A stretch of 64,000 nucleotides of DNA from Paenibacillus massiliensis 2301065 = DSM 16942 (lineage in GTDB: Bacteria; Bacillota; Bacilli; Paenibacillales; Paenibacillaceae), in assembly GCF_000377505.1 (NCBI RefSeq), contig NZ_KB898201.1, forward strand, positions 1 to 64,000, read 5' to 3'. The notes below the pieces were generated by a model, which did no database searches, was not told where the DNA came from, and saw nothing but the letters and a program-made list of their open reading frames with translations. A program made the position numbers and the translations under genes. Shown here piece after piece: positions 9,601 through 19,194 of the stretch (its first letter is position 1; each line of letters starts with the position of its first letter).

Positions 9601-10836
9601 TCATGCAAGGGGATGAAGAATATCCTGCCAGATTGATGCTTGCTCTTCCCTCGGCACTTTTTTGGTCGCTAGCACAGACTCCAGCATGCGCCGCGCCTGC
9701 TGTACTTGCTGTTCGTTTGCCTCGCCTCCACTGTCCTTCAGATGGAAGAACAGCTCCTTTACCTCGCGGTAAGGCCTGACAACTCCTTCCTGATACTCCG
9801 ATTCCGACCAGTTGCGGTTGCGTGTGCTGACCGCAGCAGCAATGCACTTCTGAATCATCATATTGCCTGAGGCCATCGTAGAACGTTGTTCATCACGATC
9901 GCGTGCCCCCTTCAAGAAGATTGCCCTGTCCTCTTCCTGATCCCAGGCATAAGCGGTCATGCCCGGGTAATTTTGTACCGCCAGATTTCGCAAAATATGA
10001 CGCGGTCCGATCTCAAGCACAGTATCGATGCCGGCATGATGCAGCGTGCTCATTGCTATATTCCAGAGCACAGGCAGCTTGATTTGCGATGCTAGCAAAT
10101 CCTTCATTTGCTCTATATCCTCCGGATAAGGCAATCCAGTCACGTTCGAAATCACTGGCCACTGTGGCAACGTCAGCGAGACCTCATCCAGAACACTGCG
10201 GAAGCTCAGTGCAGCCGCATCCATAAGCTTGCTATGAAAAGGTGCCTGAATCGCCATTGGAATAGCCGTAGCTCCTTGCCGTTCCAGCTGTGCCACCGTC
10301 GCTGACACTCCTTCTCTGGTCCCAGAGATGACGTGCTGCTCTGAAGAATTGTAGTTAGCTACGACAACGTATCCTTGTTGCTTTGATATATCACGACACG
10401 CGGCTTCCACCAGCGCTTGCTCCAATCCACGAATCACATACATGCTTCCCTGAGCGTGCTCGGCTGCTTCCTGCATCACATGTCCCCTATGCTGCACCAG
10501 CTTTAGCCCGTCGCGGAACGTCATTGCTCCCGCAGCTGTCAACGCTGCATATTCGCCAAGACTGTGGCCAGCTACGTATGCGGGGTCATCCTGGGCAAGC
10601 TCCTGAAATGCTATGAACATACCCATACACACTGTATAAAGCGCAGGCTGCGCGAAGCGAGTCTGTGACAGCCGTCCGTCAGGGTCCTCAAAGCACAGCT
10701 TCTTGACATCCCAGCCAAGTATCCCCTCCGCTTCAGCAAACAATGATCGAACTGCCGGGACGCGATCATATTCCCGCTGTGCCATACCCTTGTACTGAGA
10801 GCCTTGTCCTGAGAAAAGTAAAGCGATTTGATCCAT
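9601..10836 (-). CDS. Trans-acting malonyl-CoA:ACP transacylase (FenF/MycC/ItuD type)
   Basis: A 411-residue acyltransferase. GQGSQYKGM is near the N-terminus, the active serine lies in GHSLGEYAAL near residue 90, an Arg follows in QHRGHVM, and the catalytic His is in PFHSKLM. An extension of about 100 residues beyond the FabD core ends in helical, charged sequence, similar in length to the discrete malonyl transferases of iturin-type clusters. Both KS proteins in this window (3181-9582 and 52162-64000) lack an AT, so this enzyme is the obvious malonyl donor for both. It is known in the family that such discrete transferases load ACPs in trans; that it serves both lines here is inference. The start ATG has GAGGAG upstream. 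It directly abuts the KS-NRPS gene. Confidence 0.95.
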   Translation of the reverse strand: MDQIALLFSGQGSQYKGMAQREYDRVPAVRSLFAEAEGILGWDVKKLCFEDPDGRLSQTRFAQPALYTVCMGMFIAFQELAQDDPAYVAGHSLGEYAALTAAGAMTFRDGLKLVQHRGHVMQEAAEHAQGSMYVIRGLEQALVEAACRDISKQQGYVVVANYNSSEQHVISGTREGVSATVAQLERQGATAIPMAIQAPFHSKLMDAAALSFRSVLDEVSLTLPQWPVISNVTGLPYPEDIEQMKDLLASQIKLPVLWNIAMSTLHHAGIDTVLEIGPRHILRNLAVQNYPGMTAYAWDQEEDRAIFLKGARDRDEQRSTMASGNMMIQKCIAAAVSTRNRNWSESEYQEGVVRPYREVKELFFHLKDSGGEANEQQVQQARRMLESVLATKKVPREEQASIWQDILHPLA

Positions 10837-10874
10837 ATCACCGCACTCCTCTTCATTTTATTTCCCTATGTTTA

Positions 10875-12590
10875 TTAACGCGCATTCCTCAGCACCTGCT
10901 CCAATTCCATGATTGCTTGCTGGAACCAAGCCTGCACCTGGTGCTTGTGCAATCTTGCGCTGTTAAAGCGCAGAGACAGCCTTACCTGACGGTGCTGTAC
11001 CCGTATACCAAGCAATAAATCAAATTGGTCGAGCCACTCCTGCCGTACAGAATGACGATCAGCATCATATACGAGCGGATATACCTCCCGCTTCGACTTA
11101 GTGCGCTGCAAAGAAGACCATTCTTCCAGACTGAAGGAGTGTATCGGGTCATCTCCATGCTTGTATTCATCATTTTGATCAGCAGGATATCCGTAGCATA
11201 ACTCGCATATTTGTCGGATTAATACCTGCAAGGGCGTCTGCAACCGCTTCCGTTCGGTGGTGACGACTCGTAGCTGATCAATATGCTCCTCTACTCTGAG
11301 CAGCAGCTGAATAGCTGCTGTATCTTTCTGGCTAAGTGAAGCCAGCCGTTCAATGATGGCTACTGCAACTATGCCTGCCGAATGGTTATGCATCATTAAA
11401 GCATATTGCTCTAATTGCCCAGCTATTGAAGCAGGTAAACTATACGATAGGTTGGCAAGCTGATACCTTCCAGGTCTATTGTCAATGAAGAACTGATCAG
11501 GAATAGTCAGCGGCTCTGGCCCTGCAGCCGGCTTGTTGGCGTGTGTAGGCAAGCCGGCTTCTTCCAGATTCACGCCTACTCTGCTACGAATAAGTGCGGA
11601 CAGCTTCTCAATGGTCGGATGGGCAAATACCTCAGCAGCATTCAGCGATTGGGGATAAAGCCGATTCATCTCCGCAACCAGCTTCAGCATTTGAATGGAA
11701 TTACCGCCCATGTCCAAAAAGCTCTGCTGACGCGAAATCGGACGCTGTGAAGACAGCTTGCTCCAGATGGCGATCATCTGTTGTTCTATAACATCTGTGA
11801 CCTCTGATAGCGCCGATGTACTGCCCTCCACTTCTTCCTTTACGCCTGCTAGATCCTCCATTGGGGTCAGCGGGAACGCATCTGCCCCGCTCACTTTCTC
11901 GGCAGGATTATACAACAGGTAGTTCAGCATATTTATATAGCCGTTCAAGAAGAGCAGTGCGGTATCTTCGTTCATATATCCTGTGTGATATAAAGCTGTA
12001 AGCTTGGCCTTGGGACCATCATTGTTACAGATGATCGTCATATCGTTGTCAGCAGAATGTACGATGTCTGCAATATCCTCAAATGAGTGCATCCCTTCCA
12101 GCATCAGAAGCATTTTTGTAAGTGGTCCGAAGCGCTCAGCAGCAAAGTTCAGCTCCCCGATATATTGGAGTGGATATAGCTGATAGTTATAGCCATCAAT
12201 TAACGTCTCCCTCGTACTAAGCAGCAGTTCCCGAACCGTCATCTGCGGCTCTACATGCACCAGTAAGGGAATAGTACGATTTGTGCGTGAATGTCCATAG
12301 GTTGGTGAGCTGACGATAATATCCGGTAGCGCAGTATACTTAAATAACGCAAGCACCAGACCGGAAAGCAGTAATGAATACAAGCCTGCCTCATGCCCTT
12401 TACTGACTTGTCTTAATTTGACGGTTAGCTGTTCGTTCAGCTCCACTCTTAACAAACCGCATACATCATATTGAACCGGTCTTTCATGGCCCGGAGGCAC
12501 GCCCTGGGACGGTAGTCCGGCAAAGCGCTTTTCCCAGTAAGCACGTGCTTCTTGCACCGTATTTTCGTATTGCTCCGATATGTGGGACAC
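10875..12590 (-). CDS. Half-C-PCP-half-C protein (truncated condensation domains around a carrier)
   Basis: GTG start behind AGAAGGTG. Residues 1-240 begin at the ARAYWEKRF linker and match only the C-terminal half of a condensation domain; there is no HHxxxDG. A carrier domain (about 255-335) has a convincing 4'-phosphopantetheine site, FLDMGGNSIQ, near residue 298. Residues about 360-571 again resemble a C-terminal half of a C domain and are laid out like the tail of the neighbouring KS-NRPS protein. No adenylation domain is present, so the carrier must be loaded in trans or must receive a growing chain. A complete freestanding C domain is encoded immediately upstream (16-base gap), which suggests the two proteins work as a split, A-less module. 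The function of the half domains (docking, scaffold) is my inference. Confidence 0.82.
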   Translation of the reverse strand: MSHISEQYENTVQEARAYWEKRFAGLPSQGVPPGHERPVQYDVCGLLRVELNEQLTVKLRQVSKGHEAGLYSLLLSGLVLALFKYTALPDIIVSSPTYGHSRTNRTIPLLVHVEPQMTVRELLLSTRETLIDGYNYQLYPLQYIGELNFAAERFGPLTKMLLMLEGMHSFEDIADIVHSADNDMTIICNNDGPKAKLTALYHTGYMNEDTALLFLNGYINMLNYLLYNPAEKVSGADAFPLTPMEDLAGVKEEVEGSTSALSEVTDVIEQQMIAIWSKLSSQRPISRQQSFLDMGGNSIQMLKLVAEMNRLYPQSLNAAEVFAHPTIEKLSALIRSRVGVNLEEAGLPTHANKPAAGPEPLTIPDQFFIDNRPGRYQLANLSYSLPASIAGQLEQYALMMHNHSAGIVAVAIIERLASLSQKDTAAIQLLLRVEEHIDQLRVVTTERKRLQTPLQVLIRQICELCYGYPADQNDEYKHGDDPIHSFSLEEWSSLQRTKSKREVYPLVYDADRHSVRQEWLDQFDLLLGIRVQHRQVRLSLRFNSARLHKHQVQAWFQQAIMELEQVLRNAR

Positions 12591-12606
12591 GCGACTTCAC
12601 CTTCTT

Positions 12607-14019
12607 TTACAATTCGAAATCGAACTCCAGCTTCTTCTCCAACCCCATCCGCTCCAGACCCTCCTGTGCATGTACAAGCTCAGATGCCCATTCTATAGTA
12701 GACAGGCACTGATTCATACGGCTCACCATAGCATTCAGAATAAGCTCGAAATGCCTCCCCAGCCGAGCTATCACCTCTTCGTCATATAAGCCTTCGTCAT
12801 ACTGTAAGGTAAACAGATTATGGAAAAGCGGCATGACGCCCAGCACCAGAGCGAATTCTGTATTTTCCTGCATCTCATAATCCTGAATAATCAGTCTATC
12901 CTTATCACCTGCTGCCCCTTGCTTCCACCGATCGGCTGGCAGCGGATAATTCTCAACCACCACAACCGAATTGAACAGAGACGCCTCGTCATTCAGTTCA
13001 CTTGCTTGCCTAATCTTCATCGGGTCGGCAGCCTCATAACGAAGGCAGGACCTCCAATTGGTTGTCACCTGCTCCACAATATCTCTCAGCGTGCTCTCTT
13101 GATCCAGCTGCACCCGCAATGGAAGAGTATGGATACACAAGCCTACCAGTTGCTCAATCCGAGGCAGATTCATATCCCGTCCAGATGAGGTAGCCCCGAA
13201 GACGAGGTCTTCATGCCCTGTGTATTTATACAACAGGACAGCCCAAGCGCTATAAGCCAGCACCGCCAGCGTCGTCTGCTCCATGATTAGCAGACTCTGC
13301 AAAGCCTCCTGTAGCTGCCTAGATAAAGAAAACGAATAGCTTCGAGCTCGTGCTTGCCCACTGCGCAGCCTGTTCGAAGCAGGTAATGGAGTCGGCTTGG
13401 CAAAGCCTTGCAGGTAACTGCTCCAATAGCTCACATGCTCTACCGTGTCCTGACTGCTGCACCACTCGATATAACTCTTGTAGCTGCTCGCCACAGCTGT
13501 CTCCACTCCGTCTCCATTGCAGATTTGCTCATAGCTATTCAGCAATTCCTCCAGCAACAGTGCGTTGCTCCAGCCGTCATACAGTATGTGATGCCAACTG
13601 ATGACCAGCATATGCTCATTCTTGGCTCTCGCAGAGAGCAGAAAACGGACCGGACTAACAGCTAGCTGAATACCTGATAGCTCTTCTCGCTTCAAGACAT
13701 CCAGCGTGACTTCATCAGTCCCTGCTGATGTGGAATATGAAAATGTCGGCTCCTTACCGCGAAGAACAATCTGTACAGGACTGGACAGTCCCTGCCAGCG
13801 AAACACCGTCCGCAGCATATCATGCCGATATGCCATAGCAGAGATCGCCTGCCTGAACAGCTCTGGACGAATGTCCCCTTTCAGACTCAACGCAAGCTGT
13901 GCACAGTAAGCATAGCTATCCGGCTGAGCAATAGCGTAGTACAGCATTCCCCGCTGCACGGGGCTCAAGCTCAGCAAATCCTCCACATCCCGGCTGTCTA
14001 TCCGCAACGCTTCCTCCAA
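12607..14019 (-). CDS. Freestanding NRPS condensation domain
   Basis: A single 470-residue condensation domain. C1 motif is LSPVQRGMLYYA, C2 RHDMLRTVF, and C3 SWHHILYDGWS near residue 143 with the catalytic histidine intact. C4-C5 follow, with YTGHEDLVFGATSSGR and GLCIHTLPLRV. The start is TTG with GGGAGGT eight bases upstream. It lies 21 bases after the exporter gene and 16 bases before the half-C-PCP-half-C gene, so it is translated in the same operon. Likely role: forming a bond between carrier-bound chains in trans, or a final amide or ester (release, cyclization, side-chain acylation). The sequence alone does not say which. The length is that of one complete domain, so it is not a fragment. 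Confidence 0.9.
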   Translation of the reverse strand: MEEALRIDSRDVEDLLSLSPVQRGMLYYAIAQPDSYAYCAQLALSLKGDIRPELFRQAISAMAYRHDMLRTVFRWQGLSSPVQIVLRGKEPTFSYSTSAGTDEVTLDVLKREELSGIQLAVSPVRFLLSARAKNEHMLVISWHHILYDGWSNALLLEELLNSYEQICNGDGVETAVASSYKSYIEWCSSQDTVEHVSYWSSYLQGFAKPTPLPASNRLRSGQARARSYSFSLSRQLQEALQSLLIMEQTTLAVLAYSAWAVLLYKYTGHEDLVFGATSSGRDMNLPRIEQLVGLCIHTLPLRVQLDQESTLRDIVEQVTTNWRSCLRYEAADPMKIRQASELNDEASLFNSVVVVENYPLPADRWKQGAAGDKDRLIIQDYEMQENTEFALVLGVMPLFHNLFTLQYDEGLYDEEVIARLGRHFELILNAMVSRMNQCLSTIEWASELVHAQEGLERMGLEKKLEFDFEL

Positions 14020-14040
14020 TTCGTCTGACCTCCCTTGACA

Positions 14041-17000
14041 TCAGAAAAATTGCACCTGACTCATCCTGTTCACCACTCGGGCGCGAGCCTGGCCTAACTC
14101 CATTTCAAGAATCTGGTCCGCCTTGTCAAAATAACGATCATCATGGGTGATGGCGATCACGCACTTCCCCCTTGTCTTCAATGCTGGAAGCAGCTCATTG
14201 TAGAAGAACTCACGGAATCCCGGCTCCTGATCAGCAGCCCATTCATCAAAAAAGAAAATATCGTGGTCCTCTAGATATGTGACCAGCAGTCCCAAACGCT
14301 TACGCTGCCCGGTAGACAATTTTGTCGTGGAGAACTTCCCTTCCTCTACTTTCACCTTCTCGTCCATCCGCAAGAGCTTCAAATAATGTGCTATCTCCTT
14401 CTTTCTTTCTGCATAAGGAATGCCATACAGCTTGGAAAACAGATAATAGTCGTTAAATACAGCAGATACCCTGTCGTTCAGCTGCCCTGGCTCGACTGCG
14501 ACGCCATTCAGGCAGAGAGAGCCTTGAGAGGGATGGTATAATCCTGTCAGCACCATGCCCAGTGTGGATTTGCCGCTCCCATTACCGCCGGTTATGAAGG
14601 TGATTTCTCCTGCCTTGAATACACAATTCACCGGACCCATGGCAAATGACTGCCGATCTTTGCTGGTATAGCTGTAGTGTACATTTTCCAATGACAATTG
14701 CTCGAATTGCGTCTCACCATCCACACTATGATTGCAAGTTTCCGGTGTTCGGACAATCTGCAGCTCAGACATCAGCCCTTGGATGCGTTTATAGCTAATT
14801 CGCGTACGCAGCAGCTCCGGTATGCAATTCAACAGACTGTTCACCGGTCCGGTCATATAGAGAAAGATAAAGATATAATTGCGAAGTTGGCTAGTCTCCA
14901 TACTACTGAAAAGCAATGGGAACCAAAATACGACAACTCCAATAACGATCGTGAACAGAAGCTCGCCAGCTACAAATACGTTAGCGAAGGCAAGAGCCGC
15001 CTTAATTTTCTGATCACGATATTCAGCACATTGCTCAATCATATCCGTCTGAAATTCCATCGTCTTCTTGCGGCTTATTTTCAGTTCTTTGAAGCCACCA
15101 AGCAAATCATGAATATACCGAAAAAAAACATTTTGGACATCTCTCGTTCGCTCATAAATACGGTTGGCATATTTTCCGACCAGAGCGTATATCCCTGCAG
15201 CTACTAAGATAATCCCGAACGAGAGCAAGAATCCATAGAAGTTGATCAGGCCAATATAAATGAAGCAGCATAGCAGCGTAACCAGACTCGTGAATGAGGT
15301 CACAATAATATTGGCCACAACGCTTAGCGTTTCGGTATCATTGTTCAGCCCGGCATGAATTTTACCATCCTCCATATTCTGGATGCTCGCAAAATCGGCA
15401 GCCTGAACGTGCTTGATTAGCATGACGCGTTTTTCATAAAGAATCTGATTCGTCATATGAAGGAGATGGATACGCACAAGGCGCTGTCCATATACATAGA
15501 CGACGATCCCGAGTACAAAAAATAACAGAAGTCCTGATTGTAGCCCCGCTGACTGACGGGCAAACGTTTCATTAATGATCATGATCAAGGAGGCATTACC
15601 CAGTCCGCTCGCAAAACTCAATATTGTAACCATAAAGAAAGAATGCTCCGTGGATTTCGGATACACACTAGTCAGCAAGTACAATAGACATATACTGGCT
15701 ACCGCTGCGAATAGACAAATTAATGCCGGAATAAGGCTCAGTGGTCCCCACACCTTGACGAAGCTCCAGGGCAAATTAAAGAACAATATATCAGGCAGCT
15801 TGTACAGACAATAAGCGAAACCGCTTAGAAACAACAGCAATGCCATGAAGCGCCAGACAGTGCCTCCTATTGACAGCTGCCTTACTCTCTTGTGCCGGGC
15901 AATCTGCAAGCAGCATCTCACCACAAGAGCAACGCTGCACAACAGCAGGGGCAGGGCGACAGCTGCCACAAGCACCGCAAGGTTATCCATATACTTTAGC
16001 TTGTCTGTCGTATTCCCCAGCACAGCTTTTCCCATCAACATGTTCATAACATTTTGGCCAATCACCGGGGTAATTTCCGAATTCAGATTCGCCATCACAC
16101 CAACACCCAGTTGCTCTCCAGGCCTCAGCACAATATACGACGAATAATTCGGATTCTCCCCGCCATGTGACCATTCACCTAGACCGTCCTGAAAAATTCT
16201 CCAGCCTGCCGCATACGAGAAGCCTTCAATCCCTGGGCTTACGGTTCGGTCTGGCTCATGGGACTTGTCAATGAGCTCGCGATATGCCTCCTGGGCAGGC
16301 TGAGTCTCTAGCTGAAGCTTTATCCATACCGCCAAGTCCTGAGCGTTCATCATCGCGTAACCCGCGGGTGTATTTCCTTTATACACTGGAGCATCATATT
16401 GTCGTGGCTGCAACCATCCGAGCTTGTATCCGGTTGCCACAGGAGCAAGGGCATCTTCACGAGACAGAACGGTATGATTCAAGCCCATCGGCTCCAGAAT
16501 CTCATCCCTGACGTACTGCTCGTAGCTCTTGCCGGACACCTGCTCAATGACCAGTCCCAGCACATCGTAATTAATCGTAGTGTATTCAAACTGTGAGCCG
16601 GGTGTCGTAAAAAGAGACTGCTGACGTAAAGTCTGCACCGTCTCCTGCAAGGCTGCTTCTCCATTGGTGACCGGAATATCTCCAATCGTGGTGAATGGAA
16701 TGCCACTGGTATGATGAAGGAACTGGTTCAGCGTAATCTGGCTGCCGCCATTATGCAGAGAGAACCACGGAATGTATTGACTGACCGGAGTATTCAGATC
16801 AACTTTCCCGTCCTGCTCCAGCTTCAGAATAGCCAATCCCGTAATCGCTTTGGTATTGGATCCCAGTTCAAACAAAGTGTCCGTCTCGACCTGGCGACGA
16901 GCAGCAATATCTGCATAGCCCAAGCCTTTCTGATACGTGACATTCCCGCCCTCCACAATGACGAGCGATAAGCCGGGAATATCCGCTACCTCCATTTGTT

Positions 17001-17166
17001 GTTTGACCATGCTCTCAATTTGGCTAATCTGTCCATCTGTTATAGCTCCTTGAGCGGATGCAGTCACGCTGGTTGCTTCAGCTGCCAAATGGACCAGTGA
17101 ACTTACGGTCAGAAGCAGGACTCCAAGTAACAATACCAGCCTTCTGGGCTGCCGTAGCCACCTCAT
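14041..17166 (-). CDS. Serine hydrolase (beta-lactamase family) fused to cyclic-peptide ABC exporter
   Basis: Residues 10-30 form a signal-anchor (RLVLLLGVLLLTVSSLVHLA). Residues 45-385 are a beta-lactamase/DD-peptidase-type serine hydrolase with SNTK (Ser103, Lys106), a YTTINY element near 195 and a HGG element (EWSHGGENP) near 337, presumably outside the membrane. Several membrane segments follow (about 400-530), then a six-segment exporter core like PvdE/SyrD-type cyclic peptide transporters. The ATPase at the C-terminus has Walker A GGNGSGKST, signature LSTGQRKR and Walker B IFFFDEW. Its start overlaps the upstream gene by ATGA. Likely role: export of the lipopeptide, with the hydrolase acting on the exported product (prodrug processing or ring closure) or on the host wall; that coupling is inference. 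At 1041 residues it is far longer than either family alone. Confidence 0.92.
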   Translation of the reverse strand: MRWLRQPRRLVLLLGVLLLTVSSLVHLAAEATSVTASAQGAITDGQISQIESMVKQQMEVADIPGLSLVIVEGGNVTYQKGLGYADIAARRQVETDTLFELGSNTKAITGLAILKLEQDGKVDLNTPVSQYIPWFSLHNGGSQITLNQFLHHTSGIPFTTIGDIPVTNGEAALQETVQTLRQQSLFTTPGSQFEYTTINYDVLGLVIEQVSGKSYEQYVRDEILEPMGLNHTVLSREDALAPVATGYKLGWLQPRQYDAPVYKGNTPAGYAMMNAQDLAVWIKLQLETQPAQEAYRELIDKSHEPDRTVSPGIEGFSYAAGWRIFQDGLGEWSHGGENPNYSSYIVLRPGEQLGVGVMANLNSEITPVIGQNVMNMLMGKAVLGNTTDKLKYMDNLAVLVAAVALPLLLCSVALVVRCCLQIARHKRVRQLSIGGTVWRFMALLLFLSGFAYCLYKLPDILFFNLPWSFVKVWGPLSLIPALICLFAAVASICLLYLLTSVYPKSTEHSFFMVTILSFASGLGNASLIMIINETFARQSAGLQSGLLLFFVLGIVVYVYGQRLVRIHLLHMTNQILYEKRVMLIKHVQAADFASIQNMEDGKIHAGLNNDTETLSVVANIIVTSFTSLVTLLCCFIYIGLINFYGFLLSFGIILVAAGIYALVGKYANRIYERTRDVQNVFFRYIHDLLGGFKELKISRKKTMEFQTDMIEQCAEYRDQKIKAALAFANVFVAGELLFTIVIGVVVFWFPLLFSSMETSQLRNYIFIFLYMTGPVNSLLNCIPELLRTRISYKRIQGLMSELQIVRTPETCNHSVDGETQFEQLSLENVHYSYTSKDRQSFAMGPVNCVFKAGEITFITGGNGSGKSTLGMVLTGLYHPSQGSLCLNGVAVEPGQLNDRVSAVFNDYYLFSKLYGIPYAERKKEIAHYLKLLRMDEKVKVEEGKFSTTKLSTGQRKRLGLLVTYLEDHDIFFFDEWAADQEPGFREFFYNELLPALKTRGKCVIAITHDDRYFDKADQILEMELGQARARVVNRMSQVQFF

Positions 17167-18248
17167 GATTGCACAGCCCTTTGTGGTGAAGGCACCTTGC
17201 GAACTTCCTGCTCTATATGAATAAGCAACTGGATCATCTCTTCCTCTTCCTTGAGAACTGTATTCATCTCCTCAGTCAGCCTAACGGCTTGCTGCAAATA
17301 ATGGCTGACTAGCGCCTGATTCGCAATAGCTGACCATAACCGACACAGCTGTGTACGCCGTTGCTCCAGTTGCTCCAGACTCTCATGCGATAATTCGCAG
17401 CGCTTCAGCACCGTGTGCAGTTCACGATACAGCAGTTCCTTGTATTTAACTGAACGTAAAAACATGAAGTCCACCTTACTCACGGGATCATCCGCCTCGC
17501 TCACATCTCCAGCCTCATCTGAAATGTATTCGCTGCAAGCATCTGCTGCATTCTTACCGCAGTTAATTCTCTCAATATACTCCAGCTCCGTATAAGGTTG
17601 GCTACTTCGACGGTGAATCAGCCAGTGGAGTGCTTCCAGCAATAGCTCCTTCTCATCAGGCGGTACATAGTCCTCTGGCTGATGAATGCTCCATACCCAT
17701 GAGGTATGCAGATGCTCTCCAGCAGAACGAAATAGTTCGTCAACAAGCTCATATGCCATCTGTCTTTCCTTATAATGCAGTACAGGGCCAGTTGGCTGAT
17801 GATCGGTGTCTGTGACAGTATACAGTTGTCGCTCATCGTCATAACCATGAATCAGAAAGATATGCTTCCAGTCCCCACTACCGTAGTATGAGGAATTAGG
17901 CAGCTCACGCAGATTGCCAGGTACAAGAGCAGGATGGCCGGAGTGAATATGTTTCTTGACGATATCGTTGAGCTGGTCTGGCTGCACTTTTTGATGCTCC
18001 ATCACATAACCCAGCTTTTGCCCAAGGATACGCAAGAGAGCGCTGTTGAAATCAATTGTGTAAAAAACATCCGAGCCTACTGAGTATTCTAAGCGGTAGC
18101 ATTGCAGCATTTTCAGATATATCCACAACCAGCTTTGCAAATGCTGCTCATCATTGGCAAGAATGATGCCAAGCGGCTTCTCAAAGCAATTCACATAATC
18201 GAACGTGTACCCATTCACGGAGGCATCCAATCCGAGACTATAGCTCAT
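17163..18248 (-). CDS. BtrH-like papain-fold acyltransferase candidate (third copy)
   Basis: About 361 residues from the ATG at 18248, which has GGGGAGG six bases upstream; a longer open frame to 18299 has no such site. It resembles the butirosin BtrH N-terminal family in layout: a Cys near the N-terminus (YVNCFEKPLG, residue 21), a segment with LPNSSYY, then KHIFLIHGYDDERQLYTVTD, which offers the His and Asp of a papain-like triad. The C-terminal third is helical, Glu/Leu-rich and probably coiled coil. BtrH is known to move an acyl group from a carrier protein to an amine. By analogy this enzyme may acylate the peptide from one of the free ACPs; this is inference. It overlaps the amidohydrolase stop by 11 bases and the exporter start by four. 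Two more proteins with the same pattern lie at 27242-29178. Confidence 0.65.
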   Translation of the reverse strand: MSYSLGLDASVNGYTFDYVNCFEKPLGIILANDEQHLQSWLWIYLKMLQCYRLEYSVGSDVFYTIDFNSALLRILGQKLGYVMEHQKVQPDQLNDIVKKHIHSGHPALVPGNLRELPNSSYYGSGDWKHIFLIHGYDDERQLYTVTDTDHQPTGPVLHYKERQMAYELVDELFRSAGEHLHTSWVWSIHQPEDYVPPDEKELLLEALHWLIHRRSSQPYTELEYIERINCGKNAADACSEYISDEAGDVSEADDPVSKVDFMFLRSVKYKELLYRELHTVLKRCELSHESLEQLEQRRTQLCRLWSAIANQALVSHYLQQAVRLTEEMNTVLKEEEEMIQLLIHIEQEVRKVPSPQRAVQS

Positions 18249-19194
18249 TAGCAGCCTCCCCTTCCTGGGCTTTCGACTTAACACCTCGACGTAAAGCAAA
18301 TATAGAGCGCGCGTTCTCGCAGAACAACATCTCCTTCTGCTGATCCGTCAGTTCCTTCATATCCTGAAAATAACGTACAATCTCCCGTGGACTGCTGAAC
18401 AGTGGCCAATCCGTGCCGAACAGTACGCGCTCCCCACATGTGTGCATAAGATCCAACATCCGACTTGACAGATCCACTCCTTGGCGAAGCAGCGGTTGAT
18501 AGCCAGATACCTCGAGATAGATATTGTCCCGGTGCAGTGGCAGCCTCCTGCTATCCTCATAATGAACTAATGCGGCATGACCAAGTATAAAGGGAATATT
18601 TCTGAAGCGTGACGCTACATCAAGGACTGCTCCCGGATATCGGAACTCTCTTCGCATGCTGGGCAGAGATGGTCCTATATGGGCCAGCACAGGTAGACGG
18701 TAAGCCTCACATATCTCATAGAACGGGTACAGCAGTGGATCATCGAGATCAAAGCCACAGGGCGGATATAGCTTCAAGCCACAGAAGCCGAATTGCTCCA
18801 CCCCTTGCTGAAACAGCTCCAGCCCCTTCTGTCCTCGGCGGGGATCGACGCCTGCAAATACGCTGAAGCGATCAGGATAGCGTCGAAGTGCCTCGGCATG
18901 AATCTGATACAATGCATCTATGGAAGTCGGCATGTCCTCTCTGTCAAATCCAAAATCAGCCATCAGTAAGTTGGCATGGTCAATTCCTGCCTCATCCATT
19001 CGTCGAATCAATAGCGAGCAATCGGTATCATACAGCGTAGCCGCCATCACCTGATCCAAAAAATCGTCGTTTACTTCCAAGCCATTCTCGATGAGGATAG
19101 AACTCCGTATTGAATCCTTGATTCCCTGCAGCCAATAATCGGGATAAATTCGGCGATCTGCCAAATGAACATGCATATCAATAATCATGGACAT
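18238..19194 (-). CDS. Amidohydrolase-family TIM-barrel metal-dependent hydrolase or decarboxylase
   Basis: A 318-residue protein of the amidohydrolase-2 (ACMSD-like) family. Metal ligands are visible in order: DMHVH (His8, His10), a Lys/Tyr loop GLKLYPP, VLAHIGPS, LGHAALVHY and FGTDWP with the conserved Asp. The family hydrolyses C-N or C-O bonds or decarboxylates small acids. Here it could trim an acyl precursor, deacylate a protected intermediate or process a sugar, but the substrate is unknown. The start ATG has AGGGAG seven bases upstream and overlaps the glycosyltransferase stop by 17 bases, so the two are translationally coupled. No signal peptide, so cytoplasmic. All metal positions look intact, so it should be active. 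Confidence 0.8.
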   Translation of the reverse strand: MSMIIDMHVHLADRRIYPDYWLQGIKDSIRSSILIENGLEVNDDFLDQVMAATLYDTDCSLLIRRMDEAGIDHANLLMADFGFDREDMPTSIDALYQIHAEALRRYPDRFSVFAGVDPRRGQKGLELFQQGVEQFGFCGLKLYPPCGFDLDDPLLYPFYEICEAYRLPVLAHIGPSLPSMRREFRYPGAVLDVASRFRNIPFILGHAALVHYEDSRRLPLHRDNIYLEVSGYQPLLRQGVDLSSRMLDLMHTCGERVLFGTDWPLFSSPREIVRYFQDMKELTDQQKEMLFCENARSIFALRRGVKSKAQEGEAANEL

